Part shown: in pieces, positions 60,556 through 64,000 of the stretch | Numbering within the stretch: position 1 is the first letter of the stretch | Layout: each line of letters begins with the position of its first letter | Assembly (NCBI GenBank): GCA_003342895.1 | Contig: PTFA01000029.1 | Location: 868,001-932,000, forward strand | Length of the DNA: 64,000 nucleotides | Source of the DNA: Casuarius casuarius | Lineage: Eukaryota > Chordata > Aves > Casuariiformes > Casuariidae | Direction: 5' to 3' | The notes under the pieces: generated by a model | Database searches by the model: none | Told to the model about the DNA's origin: nothing | What the model saw: only the letters and a program-made list of their open reading frames with translations | Position numbers and translations under genes: made by a program

Positions 60556-63239
60556 CCTAGAAAAGCAGTCAGGAATGAATCTGGATGCTACTGGAATGAC
60601 TTCCAGAGAAGCTAAGTCAAATCTTTTCTCTCAGTTCCCTCATACTTAGAGCCTACAGCTGAGGGGGCAGTGGGGGTTAATGCAGATCCAGCTGTGCAGC
60701 CTCTATCAAAGAAGCTCCTCCAGCTGCCTCTCTCTTCCACTCCTCCTGGCAGGTTTGGTTATTGATGGCCAGGAAGAGAAGGGAACTGCAGATATCTTCA
60801 ACCAAAAGTAAGCAAAGACTAGGAAGGCAGAGACAGGGACAAGAAAAGACTGAGGAACAAAAACTGAGGACTGTGATAGGTTCCTCTGTAAGGATACAGG
60901 GAAATAGGGAGCAGCAGGACACATTTTCATCTCTAGAGGTACCTACCTCAATCTCCAGTCACCAGTGTGGAGAGCCCCAATGCACATAAGGACCAAAATG
61001 ATAACTGCACATCTCAAAGACTTTTCAGTTGGAGATATACTGGGAAAATAAGCAGTTTCTTCTAGAAAAGGTCTCCCCCGCACCCTCTTCCTGAACATTT
61101 AAAGTGATAGGAACCCAAATCTAGTAATACCAAATAATATTCCTGTCCTAGGACATTACATAGTAAGTATGTCATCCCAAAATACATTTTTATGGTTAAT
61201 TTACAGCTGCCTGGAAATAAGTTTTATATTTGCAAAAAGTAGACAGGGGAATGGCACTGTTGATCATCATTATAATAATAAGGCTTGTGCTTGCAGGTTA
61301 CAACTTTTCATGTTAGGGAACAAAGACTTACCAAAGCATAACCTATATCACTAGCATAAATACAAGGACATTAGAGAATGACTCCAGGAAGGAATGAAAT
61401 CTGGAAATAATTTACAGAATTTGTAGGCTGAATTTGCTGCACCTGTGGGTTTTAGCTTTCAGTTTTAAATTATTATCATTAGATTCTTTTATTGTGATTT
61501 TTGTATATGAGAAGGACAATTAGTGATCATTCTATCTAGCAAAAATGGACTCCTAATAGTGAAATATCATGAAGATGATAACATGTTACACTAAGTGACT
61601 GATTTACCCTTCTTCATGAGAGCCAATTTATTGTAATTAAAGATTGCCACTTTAGCACAGAGGTCGAAGACTAGGGCTCGTACAATCATTTTCTAAAGAA
61701 ATGCTGAAGAGATGGAAGAATAGGCTCTCTGCTCCCTCCATCATTTTGTTCTGCCTCTGCATTGTTAGCAAAGCTTGTTGCTAAAATGCATAATTTGCAC
61801 GCACACAAGGAGCTTAATTTTTAACTCAGTTACAGACATTATTCCAACTCAGAGTGAATAAAACCTGCTTTATGTAATCAAAGACTGAACTGAGCCCTGA
61901 GGGCCACTCCTGCAAGGCCTTCCTCACGTGAATTTAAATTCCGTTCACCTGTTCACAAGAAACAGGATAATGCAGACCAGATCATATAGCATTGCCTGTA
62001 CAATTCATGAAAGAATAGCAGGTATTTTGCTTGGATTCAGTCCTTACCTACAGGGAAACTACCTTTGAGGCACAGCTGACACCATGCTGGCCTTTCTTTT
62101 GCTTAATGATGTGTCAAAAGTATTTGCTAAACAGGCAAAAAGGTATACAGAGATCTCCCAAACATGGGAATGGCTCCACCTCCATCTGAGAATTAGAGGC
62201 AGTAGGAAAATAATGATGCTGACAGGAATTCATGTTGCTGGTAAAGGCAGTGGGGATGGAAGAAGTAGCAAAAGAAGGAGCAAGAGCTGGGGAAGGGAAA
62301 GACACAAATGAGATCCAATGTTGATGGAAGAAAAGAGAAAGGGTGTTTGGGAATACACCTCTTTTTTGCCTGAACAAGAATCTACTGTGTAGGATGAAGT
62401 CAACAGTGCCCCATAGGAAGGCTGCTTTCTGATTATCCATGGGTATTCCAGAATTTAGGGCTTGTTGTGAAGGGCTCTTCACATTTAGTATACTCCTTTT
62501 ATTCTTGAGCTCTGATACTTGTACTCTGACATACATTCTCATACTCTGAACTTGTCTGTAGCACTTCTTTGCTCAGACAGCAGTTTAATGTTAAACTATA
62601 AAGGAACAAAATGCATCAACTAATCACCAGAACACCATCACAGGGGCCCCAGGAATGCTTTCTCCTCTGGAAAAAACAAAAGTGGGTAATGCTGGCATGA
62701 GTAACTATAATATAATTCAATTTAAATTAATGGAAAGTTAGACCAAATAAGGCCTGTAAGATCTTATTTTCCAAAGGTTTAACATTGAGGAAAAAAGAGA
62801 AAGAGTTAGTGAAACCAATTAAACAGGCAAGCGCAAGAATTTGGAGATTTGAGATGTACCCTCTAACACCCATAACACAACAAATCTGGATGTCGGGGGA
62901 GAAGGGGGGAAAACTGCAGAAAGCAGCCAGGCTCCCCCTAAGCAGCATCTCTGACCTCCACTGCTGGAGACACAGCCCTGGGCTAGATGGACCCATTCCT
63001 TATATTCTTAAATATCAACTAAAAACGTATATGAAGAGTAGTCTTAGAAATCAAAATGTCTTGCTAGAAAGGAAGTGATAACTGCCAAAGTCACCCTCAG
63101 TCAGAGCTAGAAATGAAAATGAAAATGAAAACAAACTATTCTTGTTAGTCCTAATAACAAAGAAAAAATACAGAAATTAAAAAATGGAGCAGCTGAGGTC
63201 TGATTGGGACTGAGGATTACCATATCAGCCACCTGTGTG
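60556..63239. other. Non-coding stretch, no gene seen
   Basis: No exon or family repeat recognised. A 142-codon minus frame (62114-62542) and a 75-codon plus frame starting at a Kozak-like caccatgc (62084) overlap and have no domain. (tgaaaa)3 at 63,114-63,131. Confidence 0.5.
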
Positions 63240-63778
63240 ATAGGGCATATGAAGCCCTGTATACAGGGAGGTATATACGGAAAACGCCGCTCCACCATGC
63301 AAGGCACTAGTGAGACCTTACCTAGGATACTAGTTCTCCTCAATCTTAGTCAAAAAAATTTAACTTAAATGGGAATACTAGGGAAGAGAGAGTCTAAATT
63401 AGATGAAATTAAAAGAGTATGGGTTGGTCAGCCTAGCCAAACAAGCCTGCAAGGAGAGATAATTTGTTCTCTATAAACATATTAGTGAGGTAAATGTCAG
63501 AGGAGGAAGATGAGGTAATTAAGCTAAAGGAAAATGTTGTCACGAGAACTAATGAGCAGAGACTAACCAGAAATATCCTCAGGCTGGACTTGCTATAATA
63601 TTCAGAAGAGTTTGATTCTGGAAAACCTTTCTGTTTGGAGCAAGAGGGAGGGAAACAAGTAGTTTTAAGCTGGTCCTTGATCAGCTTGTGAGAGGAATAA
63701 CACAAGGAGGTGGTCTGCCATAGCAAAGGACCAGACTTGATGACCGAAGAGGCCCCTTCCATTGCCATGTCCCTTGCC
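63240..63778 (+). mobile_element. CR1-type LINE 3'-region, plus strand
   Basis: Plus strand: aggcactagtgagaccttac (LVRPHLEY-like start of block, 63,301-63,320), a diverged middle, gtcagcctagccaaacaagc, ttgttctctataaacatatt, taagctaaaggaaaatgttg, then tctggaaaac, ending gaccagacttgatgaccgaa and gaggccccttcc. This is the CR1 3' region order (ctggtgagacctcac, gcttagcctaaccaaa, attgctctctataaatacatc, tttaagctaaaggacaatgttgg, ..., ggactagatgacct). Dead, with no intact frame, and its 3' side is shorter than long-tailed CR1 forms. Confidence 0.82.
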
Positions 63779-63779
63779 C

Positions 63780-64000
63780 TCACAGTGTCTCTTAATTGTT
63801 AAGCATGGCTGTCAAATAAGAGTGGTGAGTCCTTTGGGATTTTTCATGTCAGGAACCTTGAGGAAGGGGAGGAGCAGCTGCCTATTATTTTGCACAGCCA
63901 CACCATCAGGTCAGCAGTACCTCATGATCGACAGTGTCAAAGGCGACTGACTAATCAAGCATGAGGCTTTGAATGGATCTACCTCTTGCAACCTAAAATG
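63780..64000 (-). mobile_element. LINE reverse transcriptase fragment (L2/CR1-like), minus strand, cut by the window end
   Basis: On the minus strand 63,909-63,948 translates as VAFDTVDHEVLLT, preceded by SLMLD and a stop. This is the conserved RT block DLSAAFDTVDHxILL. About 60 bases further (63,822-63,852) NPKGLTTLI stands where GVPQGSVLSPTLF is expected; the interval is shorter than in an intact RT, indicating a deletion. The downstream limit is unclear because the plus-strand CR1 3' end begins at once. The element's 5' part continues outside the window. Confidence 0.75.

Noticed and set aside
62084..62542. 75-codon plus frame with Kozak-like start and 142-codon minus frame
   Set aside because: They overlap on opposite strands and neither has a recognisable domain.
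1..64000. Endogenous retrovirus, LTR, CRISPR array, tRNA or rRNA gene
   Set aside because: Looked for protease, RT or envelope-like frames, paired LTRs, spaced direct repeats and complete tRNA cloverleaf signals; saw none. The tRNA-like pieces are degenerate SINE heads without a complete tRNA.

Overview
The window looks like vertebrate nuclear DNA from a sauropsid (bird, crocodilian or turtle). The evidence is its repeats: old CR1-type LINE fragments in both orientations, one ending in the typical CR1 3' end (tggactagatgacct, then attctgtga-like octamers), MIR/CORE-like tRNA-derived SINE remnants, and scattered short palindromic repeats of a type I recall from reptile and bird genomes. Repeats are sparse and all diverged, which fits a bird or another slowly evolving archosaur best, but species cannot be read from this. 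Two single ambiguous bases (36555 and 46568) are present.

I find no protein-coding exon, rRNA, tRNA, CRISPR array or prokaryotic feature that I can defend. The longest open frames (169, 166, 142, 137 and 128 codons) have no recognisable domain, often overlap other frames, and one is the antisense of a CR1 copy. The window reads as a gene desert or a very large intron.

Layout. 1-11.4 kb: mostly unique DNA with small direct repeats, two short palindromic-type repeats, a minus-strand CR1 3' end (about 6.86-7.03 kb) and a weak SINE scrap. 11.4-12.6 kb: a 1.2 kb minus-strand CR1 with readable reverse transcriptase motifs. 14.1-15.2 kb: a 95-bp segment present twice, 903 bp apart, flanking a block that looks constrained. 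17.6 kb: a GC/CA alternating tract. 24.0 kb: another minus CR1 3' end. 25.6-26.6 kb: a quiet AT-rich block with an inverted repeat, followed at once by a compact CpG-dense patch. 27.7-32.3 kb: palindromic repeats, MIR-like fragments and two tRNA-like SINE heads in opposite orientation. 35.7-40.4 kb: more palindromic repeats and two minus-strand CR1-type 3' regions. 43.2-44.5 kb: the best CR1 copy, plus strand. 46.4-60.6 kb: SINE, palindromic and possible DNA-transposon scraps, and a 13-bp-arm hairpin at 56.26 kb. 63.2-64.0 kb: two LINE fragments meeting 3' to 3'.

No genes act together here. The likely functional content, if any, is non-coding: candidate conserved or regulatory blocks near 14.3-14.8, 25.6-26.6, 34.96-35.34 and 54.1-54.55 kb, all inferred from sequence appearance alone. 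Family matches rest on memory of consensus sequences, not on an alignment search.
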